Source: Cymbidium sinense (taxonomy: Eukaryota; Streptophyta; Magnoliopsida; Asparagales; Orchidaceae). Taken from it: 64,000 nucleotides of DNA. Location of the stretch: contig CM038214.1 of assembly GCA_021442155.1 (NCBI GenBank), forward strand, positions 136,500,040 through 136,564,039, in the 5' to 3' direction. The translations under genes and the position numbers were made by a program. Under the pieces are notes generated by a model. The model searched no databases, was not told the DNA's origin, and was given only the letters and a program-made list of their open reading frames with translations. Below are positions 36,502-49,900 of the stretch, in pieces. The number at the start of each line of letters is the position of its first letter. The stretch's first letter is position 1.

Positions 36502-37047
36502 AAGGAATAATTGATTTATAAAGAAATCAACCAAGCATGAGTTGTTTTGAAGGAGTTTTGGCCAAGCATATGAAGGTGGTCCATATGGCTTGGAAGGATT
36601 TTGGAATTTGAATTTAATCATGGGTTTCAATCATTTGGAGTTCGTAATTGATTCTAGAGTTTGAATTTGATTTGAGAAAATTAAATGGATTGGGGATTTG
36701 AATTTGGTTAAGGCTAAGTCCATAAGATAAAATCAAAGGGCTTAGGAAGGAATTGAGTTTGAATTTTGTGATGAATTTCAATCATTGGATAGTTGATTTG
36801 ATTTGAATTTGAATTTGAATTGAGGTTTGGTTTGGAAGAAGGAAGCAAGGATTGGGTCTAGGGTAGGCAAGTCTTCCTAAATCCATAAGGCACAACCTAT
36901 TCTATGGCTAACTTTTCTCTCTAGGGATAGGTTAAGTGTTCACATAATCACTAGAAGTGTCTTAAGACTAAGGAACTCTTAGTGTCTATAAGAGTCCTAG
37001 ACCTATGATGAGGAAGTTGAGAGCTCACTCTAAAATTGAGGTCAACA

Positions 37048-39600
37048 AAGGGGCACCCAATAGGTGTGGTGTGACTGACAATGCACACTACACGTATTGG
37101 TGTTGACCGAGATGATCAACAACGTCCAAAGGATTGTAAGCACTAACATAAATGATCTACTCTAAACTCAAGGTGTAGAAGGAATCATGCTCTTAGTGCA
37201 ATGCAACTCCACTCATGCCAAAAGCATAAGGGAGGAAGAATGGATCCACCAAGGGATTAAGCATGTGAACCTTCCACTAGGGAAGCAGGTTCAAGTTATC
37301 CACTAGGGATAAGAGGTTTGGATTTGGATGCAATGTATGATTTGGGTAGAGTACCCGCTGGGGATTAGGATGTATAATCCACCAGAGATAGATGCATGAA
37401 CCTTCCATTAGGGAAGCAGGTTCAGGTTATCCACTAGGATAATATGGTTTAAATTTCTTTTAAGGTGCACTCACTGGGGAATGCAAGTTTAAATTACATT
37501 TAATTGACTCCACTAGGGAAGTCGAGGATGGTTGATGTCTCATTGGGGAGAAATTGATTGATTGTTTATTTAAGTTTTGGATTTTGAGATGGACCCTGTC
37601 AGCTTGTGATGGATTGAACTGAGAAGGGGCTATGTTGGCCTTGGTCTATCTTAGATTTACCAATCCAAAGGGGTAGTCCACGACCACATGGTAAAACTTT
37701 TTTGACCTAAGGGGTTACCTTTCGGTGTACAATGGTAGTGCTAGGGAGAAAGCGTATCAGACTTACATCTCCAAAGTGAGGGACCCCCCGGGTGATCTGA
37801 ATAATAAATCTCCCAACCGGGTGACTCCTGAATGAATGCCTCTAGGGGACTTATATCAACTTGGAAGTAGTCAAGATAATGCCATTTGATTGTATTAAAT
37901 TTGTTTTAATTTGATGGATCCCATCGGTTTGTGATGGATCCACTAAGAAGGGGTTAATATCACCCGACCTATCTTGGGTACAAATGATAGTCTACAGTCA
38001 TGAGGTAGAACTAACCAACCAAAGGGGTGCCTTTCGGTTTGCAATGGTCAAGTTAGGAAGAAAGCATGGGGACTCACATTTTCATAAAATAAGGAACCAT
38101 TGGGGTGATCGGTCACTTGCGCAATAAATCGACCGACCTGGGCTCGGTTTACGGTCGTCTTTGAAAGAACGATATATACTTATATCTTTCAAAGCAAAGA
38201 CGACCGTCAGGGTGACTCGTTGGTGGCACGATAAGTTGAACCCGACCTAAGGGCGACTACTGAGAGAGCGCCAACCCAGAGACTTATCTCAACTCAAAGT
38301 AGTCAGACAATTCCTATAGGGAGTTTTGCTGACACTGTCCTAAAGATAGGATGCCTGCTTGGGAAAGGGTCCACTAGGGGCTTGAATTCCTAATCCACAA
38401 GCAAAGATATATTTTATTTGTTTTATGTTTGCATGGACCCTATTGGCTTGCGAGGGACCACACTGAGAAGGAGCTTATATCAGCCTAGTCCTATCTCAGA
38501 CTTACTAGACCAAGGTAAAATGTGCATCCGCTGAACAAATTCTCCAACCACAGGGGTGGTTACTTGGAAAGGGAGATTGTCTAATCCAAGAGTAACCGGG
38601 TAGTGTCTAGATGGGGTGCTAAGGATGTGATCCAAATAGAGTGCCCACAGGGGAGGTGCTGTTGGGGGGCGTTATCCAAAACCCTATAAAAAAGAAAGAG
38701 GTGATGGTGGAGAAAGTGTGGAGACTCACATCCAAGTAGTGTATCCATCTCGGTGGGTCACATGAAGATAAACAACCAACCTAAGGTGCGTCGATTTGCG
38801 TGTCGGTAGAGAAGGCGTGTAGACTTACATCTATCTAAAGTAACGATCACTGGGATAGTCTGCGATGACGGCTATCCGACCTAGGGGTGACTACTGCGAG
38901 GAGTCTTGTGTAAGGACTAAACTCAAGCTTGAAGTAGTAGGAGGAGAAAGGACTTACCCCAACCCTCAAAATATACTTGACCTAATTAGTACATGATGGC
39001 TAGTTCAAGAAGAAAGCATGTAGCTTACATCCTTTTAAACAAAGTCAACGGGTAGCTTCGGATGTAGACTTACCAAACTAACAAGGTGCTCATTGGTTTG
39101 CAGTGATCAAGTCAGGGAAAAGCAGGGAATCACATCTGCCAGACAAATGACCACTGGGGTGACATACTAACAAGGTAGTATATCAGCCCATCTTGGAGCA
39201 ACTAATGAGTGAGTGCCATGGGGGCTTGCTCCCACATTAAAGTAAATAGAAGATATTTGTTTTTTTTGATGTGAAAAATGGAATAGGATGTCACTTGGGT
39301 TCTCTTCACCTATCTAAGCGCACGACGTGACTCCACCAAGAAAGGATGCTTGGGTTCTCTTATACCTAACTTAGTTGTGCTAGTCAAAATAGGATGCCTC
39401 TCTCTTACTAACTTAGTAGCCGAGGATTGTTTGTATTTGTGTTGTGGAGGGATAGGATGCTGCTTGGGTTCTCTTACATCTACCCTAAACACGCCATGGG
39501 AGATTCATAAGCAAAAGATATTTATAACACATAAGAGGTAGACTTTGATATAAAAAGAAGTTTTATTGTTGATTATTTTCAAAAAAGACTTATGGATAAT
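37048..39600. other. Tandem-repeat region between LTR-like copy A and the pol pseudogene
   Basis: No coding frame is recognised. It holds a 130-bp duplication at 37,258-37,450 (CCTTCCACTAGGGAAGCAGG), repeats of about 335 bp from 37,580 (ATGGAYCC...GGYTTGYGATGG at 37,580, 37,913 and 38,433), and about three copies of GGATGCTGCTTGGGTTCTC near 39,285-39,475. It is either the untranslated leader following copy A (+) or the 3' non-coding part following pol (-); the strand is not settled. Confidence 0.5.
38151..38207. repeat. 57-bp hairpin (inverted repeat)
   Basis: ACGGTCGTCTTT at the left is perfectly complementary to AAAGACGACCGT at the right, with a second inner pairing GAAAG...CTTTC; the loop is AT-rich. 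It lies in a segment that makes one tandem unit about 190 bp longer than its neighbour, so it looks inserted. Confidence 0.8.
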
Positions 39601-42600
39601 ATTTTTTTAGGTAGAGCCCATTGATTGGAAGCATATGGCGCTCTCCTTACAGTTTATGAGTTGATAAGATCCTCCTTGGTAGGCCTTCTCTATGGCAAAA
39701 GGGCCTTCCCAAGTGGGTTTAAACTTGCCTCCCATCTTTTGACGGGCAACAATTGGTCTTCTTAGAACTAAAACAAGCTCTCCTACTTGAAAATCTCTAG
39801 GATGGACCAACTTATTGTGAGTTTGAATCATTTTGGCTTTGTATAACTTGAGGTTCTAGCCTTGAGGCATCTTTCCTCCAAACCTTGAGCTCTTCCAACC
39901 CTTGCATTGCTCTTTTGTGATTTTACTACCCACAGCTATCCTTAGTGATGGGAGTTGGACTCTAATGGTAGAACGGCTTGACCCATACACTTAGGAGAAT
40001 GGGCATGATTGAGTTGGAGTTATGTATGTGGTGATAGGCCAGGCTTCAACAACTCAATCCATTACCTTGTTGTCATAAACTGTCTTCTTTAATATTTGGA
40101 TGAGAATTTTGTTGAATGCTTCTGCTTGACCATTTTGGTTAGTAGATGGTGGAATATCTCCAATCTATGCCGTGTCTCCAGCAAAGTTGTTGATTTTGGT
40201 TCTCTTGAATGCAATACCATTATCAAATATAATTCATCGAGGTACCTCGAACCTATATACGATATGGTTCCTAAAAAATTGGAGCACATGCTGAGTTGTG
40301 ATATCTCTAAATGGGATTGCCTCCGCCCACTTGGAAAAATAGCCAGTAGTAGCTAGAATGAACCGGTGACCCTTGGAAGAAGAAGGATCAATCGGACCCA
40401 CTATGTTAGTGCCCTAACACTCAAATGGCCATGAGGCTAAAGTAGGATGTAGATTGTTGGGTGGTTGATGCAGGACCACACTGTGCACTTGACATTAGTG
40501 GCATCTCCTAGCCACGTCCATGCAGTTTGTAATCATCGAAGGCCAGTAGTATCCTCATCTTTTGATCTTGGCTTTCATCTTCAGATCAGACTGGTGAGCT
40601 TCGCATAAGCCTGAATGTACCTCGCAATCTTACGGGCTTCGTGTTTGGCTAAACAACATAACCATATATGATCAAAAGACCACCGACACAAGGTGCCACC
40701 CACGAGGGCATAGGAGAGAGCTCTCTATTTCACCTGATGGGCTAACGACTTCTCTTGAGGTAGTTTGCTTGTGTTTAGGTAATCCATGAATGGTGCCTCC
40801 AATCTGACTCATCATCCTCTTTGGCAACAAAAATCTCCCCTTCAAGAGAGAGTCTCTTGATGAGTTCAGCATTAATAAGGGATAAAACTATTTTGTACCC
40901 TTATTAGAATGTACTCATCTTTATGCCAACTCTTGGCAAGCTTGGCATACATCTGATATTATCTCATCAAGAATCTTGTAGATAGCGACCTATTTGAGCC
41001 AACAACTCTATAGTGTACTTGTGGTAATGATGAAGTTTAGGCTTAACTTTGTAGGACCCAACAATTTGGTTGATGATGCTAGAATCCCAAGATGTTGATG
41101 CTCACGCATAGTGTAATGACTAACTCATCAACAATTAAAGCCTCATATTAGCTTCATTATTGGTGCATGGATTGGAGATGATATGAGAATCTCATCACAT
41201 CGCCATTTGTGAGGATTATTTCTACCTCTTCCTTTCCTTGAAGAGTAGATCGTGGTTCTTCTCCTTTTTGAGAGGAAGCCGCACCATCAAAATACATCTC
41301 CCAATGGTGAATGCTAGTATCCCCTAAGTTCATGATTTGTTCATCAGGGAGGTCATCACTAAGCAAAGAATCAGCAGGAAGTGGGTGTGCTGCTAAGAAA
41401 TCGGCTAGTGCATGTCCTTTCACCGCATAGAGGGGTATGAATGTGATGTCAAACTGTGATAAAATCATGGACCATCATGCCAACCATCCAAATAACTTTG
41501 GCCATGTCATAAGATATTATAGTGGATTGATTCTAGAGATCAGATTCACCTTGTGAAAAAGCATGTAGTGTCATAGCTTTTGGAATGCAAAGATTAAAGC
41601 TAGGTAGTGTTTCTTAATAGGTGGGTAGTTTACCTCAGGAGGAATTAGATGATGATTAAGGTAGTAGAGAGCATTTTTTTTCCTTCGTCATTGGTTTGGA
41701 AGCAAAGCACTAAGGAGTCATCTAATGCAATGCAGAGGATCAATGGCTTGCTTCGGGATAGTAGAACAAATGACATCATCAGGTAGTGCTTGATGTCTTC
41801 GAAGGCATGCTGACACTTGTCATCCCACTTGAACTTGGTGTCCTTTTTGACAAGTGCTGAGAATGGCTGGCATCTTCTTGATAAGTTGGATATAAAGCAT
41901 CTTAGATATGCCAACCGCCATTGAAATGATCTGAGTTGAGTTAGAATTTTAGAGGGTTGTATTTCTAAGATAGTATTGATCTTCTCTGGGTCGATCTCTA
42001 TTCTCTGGTGTCAGACAACAAATCCAAGGAATTTCCCTGAAGCTTCTCCAAATACACACTTCAGGAGATTCATTTTGAGGTTAAATTATCTTAACCGTTC
42101 AAAAACTACTCTCAAGTCGAAGAGATGGTCTTCCTTTTCTTCACATTTGACTACTAGATCATCAACATAGCATTCAACTTGATGATTAATGAGTTCATTG
42201 AAAATATGAGTCATGGCCGGTATGTAGTACCAAAGATTTTTTAAGGCATGACCTTATAATAATAGATTCTCGGGGTTCAAAAGCAGTGTTTCTTTCATCC
42301 TCGAAGGCCATCTTGATTTATTTGTCGCTAGATGACCCATCCATTAAAAAGAATACTAAATGATATGAGGCAATGTCCACTATTAGCTCTGGTATAGGAA
42401 GTGGAAATTCATCCTTAGGACATGCCTTGTTCAGATCCCTAAAATTGACGCATATGTGAATTTGACCATTCTTTTTCTTAACTATGACACTGGCCAACCA
42501 GGTGTGATATTTTTATTCCTTGATAAAGCTGACATCGATCTATTTCTTGATTTTAGAAGTGACCCGTTGTTCAATTTCTAATCGCATGCATCTAGGAGCC

Positions 42601-42652
42601 TGCTTGATAGGGTTAACATTAGGTTCTATTGCTAGTTTGTGGACTGCTACGT
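39600..42652 (-). pseudogene. Ty3/gypsy (TAT-like) pol pseudogene: RT - RNase H - second RNase H - integrase
   Basis: Pol copies element RNA to DNA and inserts it. Read on minus, the order is as follows. Reverse transcriptase has KKKNGQIHICVNFRDLNKACP (42,410-42,490) and the YVDD active site at 42,158-42,169. The connection/RNase H has YLRCFISNLSRRCQPFS (about 41,900). KGHALADFLAAHPLP (about 41,400) is followed by WEMYFDGAA (41,270-41,300), the start of the extra RNase H typical of TAT elements. Integrase has Asp in VGPID (40,387), Asp in IIFDNG (40,222) and Glu in NGQAEA (40,121), then the C-terminal VHPRDFQVGELVL...GGKFKPTWEGPF (39,660-39,800). Stops and frame changes are frequent, and gag, protease and the first part of RT are missing: the coding sequence begins directly at the end of LTR-like copy D. 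Order RT-RH-IN identifies Ty3/gypsy. Confidence 0.9.
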
Positions 42653-43963
42653 TGTTGACCTCATTTTTAGAATAAGCTCTCAACCTCTCCATCTTACACA
42701 TAGGGTTCCTCTTAGACACTAAGAGTTTCCTTAGTCTTAAGACACTTCTAGTTTAGGTGAACACTTAACCTAACCCTAGAGACTTAGAAGAGTTAGCCAT
42801 AAGAATAGGTCATGCCTTGGGGGTGTTAGGAAAAGAGACCAAATCCCCACTTCTTTCTTTCAAGTCAAACTCCAAATTGAAATCAACCTTGAACTTAAAT
42901 CAACTTCAATACCAAAACAAACCTAAAATCAATTCCAATGAATTTTCTCAAATCATGAATCAATTCCAAATGATAGAAACCCATGATTGAATTCCAAATT
43001 CTAAAATCTTTCCTAAGTCTCTTTGATCCCATCTTATGGACTTAGCTCAAATCAAATCTAAATCAATTCAAACTCAAGAAATTTTCATAATCCATTTATA
43101 TTCTCATTTATATTCACAAAATATAAATGAAATATAAATTCAAATAACAAAACTAAATCCAAAACTCAATTCAAAGTTCAAAACTCTTTCCTAAGTCCCT
43201 TTGATTCCATCTTATGGACTGAGCTCAAATCAAATCTAAATCAATTAAAACTCAAAAAATTTTCTCATTTATATTCACAAATATGAATGAAACATTAATT
43301 AAAATAACCAAAAATAAATCCAAAACTCAATTCCAAGTTCAAAAATCTTTCTTAATTCTCTTTGATTCCATCTCATGGACTTAGCTCAAATCAAATCTAA
43401 ATCAACTCAAATTCAAGAAATTTTCTCATAACCCATTTATATTCTCATTTATATTCACAAATATAAATGAAATATAAATTCAAATTAACCAAAACTAAAT
43501 TCAAAACTCAAATCCAAATTCAACCAAAATTCGCCTAAGCCTTTCAAGTCAAATTCTTGAACTTAGCCAAATCAAACTCAAATCAAGCCAAACCCTTGAT
43601 TTTTCTTTATGATTCAATCAATCCTTCAATCATGAATCCAAATATAAATATAAACTTCAATCATCAAACCAAAACTAAATCCAAAAATCAAACCCAAGTC
43701 AAACTCATGTTCACCCTTTGAACTTGAAATTGTCAAATGAATCAAAACCCATTTGACTCCAAATCACTTGCAAATAGATTTATATTTCAATCATAAGTCC
43801 ATATATGAGTTCAACCAAACTTGAATCAATCCTTGATCAAGCTAATTGACACACTTAGGCTCACTTGACCCAAAGTGGCCTAAGTACCCCTTATGAGCCA
43901 AATTCTAATCCAACCCAAATTGGATTGAACTAAGCTAACATTATGAGCAACAATCATCATGAG
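42653..43963 (-). mobile_element. LTR-like copy D, 3' segment
   Basis: On minus this continues exactly where copy D is interrupted near 51,129. It matches copy A from about 35,822 to 37,047 and ends with the shared GAGGTCAACA at 42,653. The next minus-strand base begins the RT coding sequence. Palindromes of the CATTTATATT type repeat near 43,105, 43,265 and 43,455. Confidence 0.75.
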
Positions 43964-43968
43964 ATGAT

Positions 43969-46900
43969 TGTTGACCTCACTTTTAAACTCCTCTCTCCTT
44001 TAAGACACTTTTTAGATACTAAGAACTCCTTAGTCATAAGACACTTCTTGTGCTTAGGTGAACACTTAACCAACTAAAGAGACTTAGAAGTGTTAATCAT
44101 TAAGATACCTCGTGGCTTAAGGAAATTACCTATCCCATAGCCTAAAACAAATCTAGATACACATTTTCTCAAATCAAACCCAGAATCAATTCTCAAACCA
44201 AATCTCAAATTCAAATTCAAATTCCAAATCTAATTTCAAAATTTGACTCCAAATGGTTGAAACCCAAAATCAAATTCAAATCCTAAGACCCTTCCTAAGC
44301 CATATGAACCATATTCATAAGTTTAGCCAAAACTCCCTTAGACCAAATCAAAACTCAATTGATCTCTTTATAAATCAATTATTCCTTCATTTATATTCAC
44401 AAATATAAATGAACTCTGAATTCAAATGACCAAAACTATATCAAAAATCAAATCCAAACTCAATAAGCCCTTTAAGCCAATTCTTTGGACCAAATTATAT
44501 CCAAATCAAGTCAAAACCAATGGATTTTCTCTGAATCAATCATTCATGACTTCAATCATTATCCAAATATAAATAAATTCTAATCATCAAACCAAATCTA
44601 AGTCAACCCAAGTCAAGCCTAATTCTAGCTCTTGACTAAAACTTTAATCGAGCCAAAACCCATTGGACTTAAATCGATTGCCGCTGAATTTATTTTACCC
44701 AGGGCTATAAGTTCAACTAAACTCAATCAAAAAACCAAAACTAAAACTAATTGACCCATCCACTTGACCCAAAGTGACCTAAAGGGACCCATTTGAGCCA
44801 ACTTTCCAATCCAACCCAAATTGGGAACTGCGCCTCACCAAAACCTCTTCTACATGATTATCACCCAGAGGATCAATTCATCAATTGGGCCAAACTGTCA
44901 ATTGGCCATTTGATGTAAATTGACCCAAATTCTGGTCTAAATCAATAAATCAACGATCCTCAAACAATGTACAACCAATAACTCAAATTCCACTAACTTG
45001 ATTTACAAAATACTCAGCTAATAAGATCAATTGATTTACTTGAGCCCATAATAATTGCACGGCAATTAGCCTAAAAGGTCTGTTTGGCTTAAACCACTAA
45101 ATTAAATCCATTCAAACCAAAGACCACACATCATTTCTACTGACAATTAACAAAATGAATCAACCCATAACGCTATCATTTGGCCAATTTGAATAATAAT
45201 CACTCAATTTGACCCAAGATGATGCATTCAAATAAAATTAAATGCCAAACTCAAATAAAGCCCAATCGTATATCAAGTCAATTTCTCAGCCCAAAACAAA
45301 CTCAGAACCTCCTCAAGGATTCCAACTAACCCACGAATTCCTCCTCACACATGCAATTAACTCCTCCCCAAGATTTGAATTGATAGCAAGAAGAGACTTG
45401 GAGCAAAAAATCCAAAAGTCCAATCATCTATCATCCATCCCAACCCACAAGCAAAATGGACAATCAATTAAAAAAATCAAAAAAATATTGATTTATAAGG
45501 AGGGAGATGAGGAGTTAGATCTCTACTTCCACCAACCATTAAGCCCCAAAAGCTCCCCAAAGCAAAAAATAACCCATCCCAACCTCTTTGAGAGCCATTT
45601 TGAGCTCAAAACATAATAATCACTGCAAGACTGGATGGAGGTGAGGGTTAAAGATCACCCAAAGCTTCCCAAATACGCTTCCTGATCTCTTCACCACAAT
45701 AAAACCATCTCATGAGGTAAATTTTGCCAAACCAGAAATACTTTTAGGATTTTGATTTTGTGTGTTAATTTTCTTGTAGTTTTAGAATTTTCCTAGATAA
45801 TCTCACATTTTTACTTTAAATCATCCCAATAAATAGAATTTTTCTACGTGAAAACAATCCATTTGATAAGCTTAAACCTCATTTTTTCTTTAAAAAGCTT
45901 AAAATATCGTTCATCGAAGTACAACGCCATCCACCCTCCGCAGTTTGATGATCTCCCATGAATCATGCGACTGCCTTCAAATCACTGATGCGACCGATCA
46001 TCCGACGGGCGCGGGTGATCGATTGATCGCGATGTGGGTCTCTGGTCGCATGATGCGGATTCGACAACACCGCATGGTTCGGATCGAATGGTCTAAATTG
46101 CGCATGGATTACGTGATCCGGCTCGATCGGCGACAACCGATCGCTACGACGGACGATGGATAAGACGGCGATCCCGCCTCGATCAGCTGCCGTCCAATCA
46201 CTGATTGACGGCCAATGAGCCGCAGTCATTTTCCCATCTCTCACGCTACACATTATTTTCTTTTTTTTAAAATTTTATTTAAATCACCAAAACTTCAAAA
46301 AATTCATAAAAAATAAAAAAAACTACAAACAAAGGCTCATTGGATTTGTCTTCCGAGAGAAACCCCAAAAATTACCAAATTTTACTAAGTATTTTGAGCT
46401 TAATTTAAGTTTTAGTAAAAGTCAAATTTTATTAATTAAACCAAAAATATTTGTTAGATTAAGTTGAAATTTTCAGTTAAAGTTAAAATGCAACCATAAA
46501 ATTTCAAATAATAAGAATTTAAATGGGAGAGAAATTAAATTTTGAAGTTTAGATTGTCCATTTTAATAAAATAAATCAAATAAAAATTCAAATTTTAAAA
46601 AAAATCTTCAAATTGGCTTAAATCACTTCAATTGTCATCTAGACTCTTAAAAAAAATAATGTGATCTTTGAATCCTAATGAACCCCAAACAAGCTAAGAG
46701 TAGAGTTTAATCAAATTAATTAAAAAACTAATTTAAATATCAAATTAAAATAAAATAGCACTTAAGCAATCATTAATCAAATCTCAAATCGTAAAAATAT
46801 CATCCTTAGAGGAAATTAAATTAAGTATGATTTAAGAAAACTCAATTAAATGATTAAATCTTGAATCAAACTTAAAATTAAATAAATCTAGAAACTTTAG

Positions 46901-49900
46901 TGGGTGAAACCGAACTAAACTAAAAGCATGGAATCTTAATCATATAAAACCCCTTCCATGAATCAACTAAAACTAAGTAATCATTAAATAAACTAAAAAA
47001 TCAAATTGATTAATAAACCAATTCAACATAATCATTTGATATTAATCAAATTAAACCAAATAAAATTAAAGTAAACTTAATTAACATATGATTAAATTAC
47101 ATCCATTTGGAATAAGATAATTAATTAACCATTAAATATTTCAACCTAATAAATAAATCAAACATGTTAATGAAATCAAACAAACATAATAAGCGAAGTC
47201 AAATCAAAAAGCTCTAATCATAAATAATCAAACTTAATTGAAATGAAATAAATAATTAATTCACTTAATAATAATGATGGTAATAACAATACACCCTTAA
47301 TCAAATCAAACTTACAAAACACTTAACTAAATCAAATCACATGTGAGAAATTAAGTCATTAATCTCTAATTAAACAAACCCTTAATTAATCTAATAAATT
47401 AAAATTTTAATTACCCTTAATGAAACTTAATTAATCAAACATCTAATTAATGCAAACTTAATGAATTAATCCATCATCTTAATTAATCAAATTAATTTAA
47501 ATAAGTTACATTAAAGCTAACTCTAAAAGTAAGCTTAAATCAAACCCATTATTAAAATTAATAATTAATCACACCCTCAAGTAAACTAATTAAGCTAATC
47601 AAATTAATCAAATTAATCATATTAAACCAAGAATCAAACATGATCAAAATGCAATAAATCGAATCAAAATTAAACCCAAATCATTAAGTCATTAATTCAT
47701 CATTAAGAATTAAATAAATATTTATTTAATTTAATAACTTAAACACACTCTTAATTAAACTAATTACCCTTAAGCTAATCCAATTGAATAAACTAACTTA
47801 ATAAATTAATCCATCATCTTAATAAATCAAAATAAATTTATAAATCACATAAAAAATTAATTCAAATCAAATCAAATACTTAATTATTCTACCAATAATT
47901 TAATCACACACATAATAAACTAATTAAGTCAATTAAATTAATCATATTAAACTTAAGCTTAGTCAAAACATAAAATGCAATTAAATGCTAATCAAATCCT
48001 AATTTAAACTTACTAATTACATCATTAACATAAATAAATATGAAATCAAATTAAAAATTAAACAAATCTTTATTTAATTTAATAATTAATCATACCTCTT
48101 AAATAAACAAATTAAGTTAATTAAATTAATTATATTAAACCTAAACTTAATCGAACATAAATGCAATTAAATACTAATCAAAACCTAAATTAAACCTAAA
48201 TTATTAAGCCATTAATTACATCATTAACTTAAACATATATGAAATCAAATTGAAAATTAAACAAATCTTTATAATTAACATAAATACAGTTCTTAATTAA
48301 ACTAATCACATAATCCCATTGAACCTAAGCAAACCCATAGAATAATAAAGCTAATAAAATCAAATTAAATCAAATTAAATTAAATTAAGAAAGATTCTCA
48401 TCAATTTAATATGTAATCAAATCAAATCTCATTCAACCTACTTAAATAAGATAAACTAGTTAACTATCTAATGTTTGAAATCAAAATACAAACCAAAATT
48501 TAATAAACAAAGAATCAAACCCAATTAAAATCAAAATAAAATATCAATTAATCTAATCCGATCAAACTACAAATAAATGAACCATAATCAAATTAAATAA
48601 ACTTAAAGTTAAGTCACATAACCATAATCAAAGAAAAGAATTATATATTAATTTAAAAGGATATTGAATTATCAAGATTTAATTAAACCAAGACATCTAA
48701 TCTGAAATTAATCAATCAAAAGCACATGAATTTAAACAAACTTAAACTTCATTAGAGATCAAGGATTTTGAATTATCAAGATTTAATTAAACCAAAACAT
48801 CTAATTTGAAATTAATCAACCAAAAACACATGAACTTAAACAAACTTAAATTTCATTAGATATTAAGGATATTGAATTATCAAGATGCAATCAAACTAAA
48901 ACATCTATCAAAATCAATCAATCAAATACTTAAACCAATTCAAATTCTAAGCTATAAATCAAATCAAATAAATCAAATCAAATAAATTGCACAAATTCAA
49001 ATGGGCTAATTAAGATACTTAAGGACCTTAGATTATTTAGAATTAGATGTAATAGGTGAGTTCCATCTACAAATAGAATTCATTCTACTCTTCATTCTTG
49101 AAAACCTAAACATCATTTTAACCAAATAAAAGTGAAATAAAAATGAAAAATAAATCATTAAATCATTTAAATTGAAATCACTCAAGGTAAAATTTAAACA
49201 AATTCAAACTCTAAATTGAAACTTAAACTAAAGAAGCCTACTAAAGTCTTACACAAGCTTTAAGCACAAATTAGAATACTACCACAGTGCTAAGTTTTGT
49301 ATGTATAATTGTGTTTTTTTGTGATGTAATATTTTAGACTGATGTTAGGTGTATGTTTCAGACTGATGATTGTTATTAGCCTAATCATGTTTTTTTTGGG
49401 GCTTAAGATGGGCCACTATAATAAAAATATAAATGTGTCTTTTGCAAGCGCAGCATAACTCATGTAGATAAAGTGCTTTGGTTACCCATGTATGGGTGCT
49501 AACCCAAATTATTCATATAACTTGGATTGTATGGTGTGTGTTTAGCTAACATTTATTTTGCGGTGTAGTTGATTTACTTTTCCTATTTTAATGTAATTTT
49601 GCATTAGAATTAGATTAGTGTTATGGGGGATTAGATGAGAAAGGCTGTAAAATCCTGGGTGCCCGGATGCCTTTGGAGCAAATCAAATCAAAAGAAAGAA
49701 AATGAAGAAATGAAAAAAGAAGACCCCATATATAGTATATTTATTTTGTAATCCGGTTGTAGAGCTCTACCCATTTTTTTTTCTTTTTGTAAGGTACATG
49801 ATTGCATTTTTTTTTCTTTTATGGTAGTCTATAAAATTGTTTGATGTTGTGTTTATATTGCACACATAAACATGCTTTTCATAGTTTCTTTATGATTGAT

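Larger units (their letters stand above)
29011..37047 (+). mobile_element. Long LTR-like unit, copy A (about 8.0 kb)
   Basis: Starts TGTAGTGTTTATTTTTG and ends TTGAGGTCAACA, so it has the TG...CA ends of an LTR. The same start occurs at the outer end of copy B and the same terminal GAGGTCAACA ends B and D. Landmarks shared by the copies, in order: the AGGCAAGCCTCCATAG block (29,280), AGCTAAACACACCATACAACCC (30,814), GTCCAGACTAATATACCACTT (31,820), TATTTAAGTA (33,872), then 2 kb of T/G-rich DNA full of TTGACC/GGTCAA. It holds no coding sequence. The bases on its two sides (AATAT and AAGGG) do not match, so it is not a simple solo LTR. No primer-binding site is evident after it. Confidence 0.65.

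Noticed and set aside
45242..45616. 124-codon open frame in LTR-like copy B
   Set aside because: Low-complexity Ser/Lys/Pro/Gln sequence in A/C-rich DNA; no domain and not conserved in the other copies.
45963..46253. Overlapping open frames on both strands in the copy B GC island
   Set aside because: Both strands are open because of GC content; the position fits an LTR promoter.
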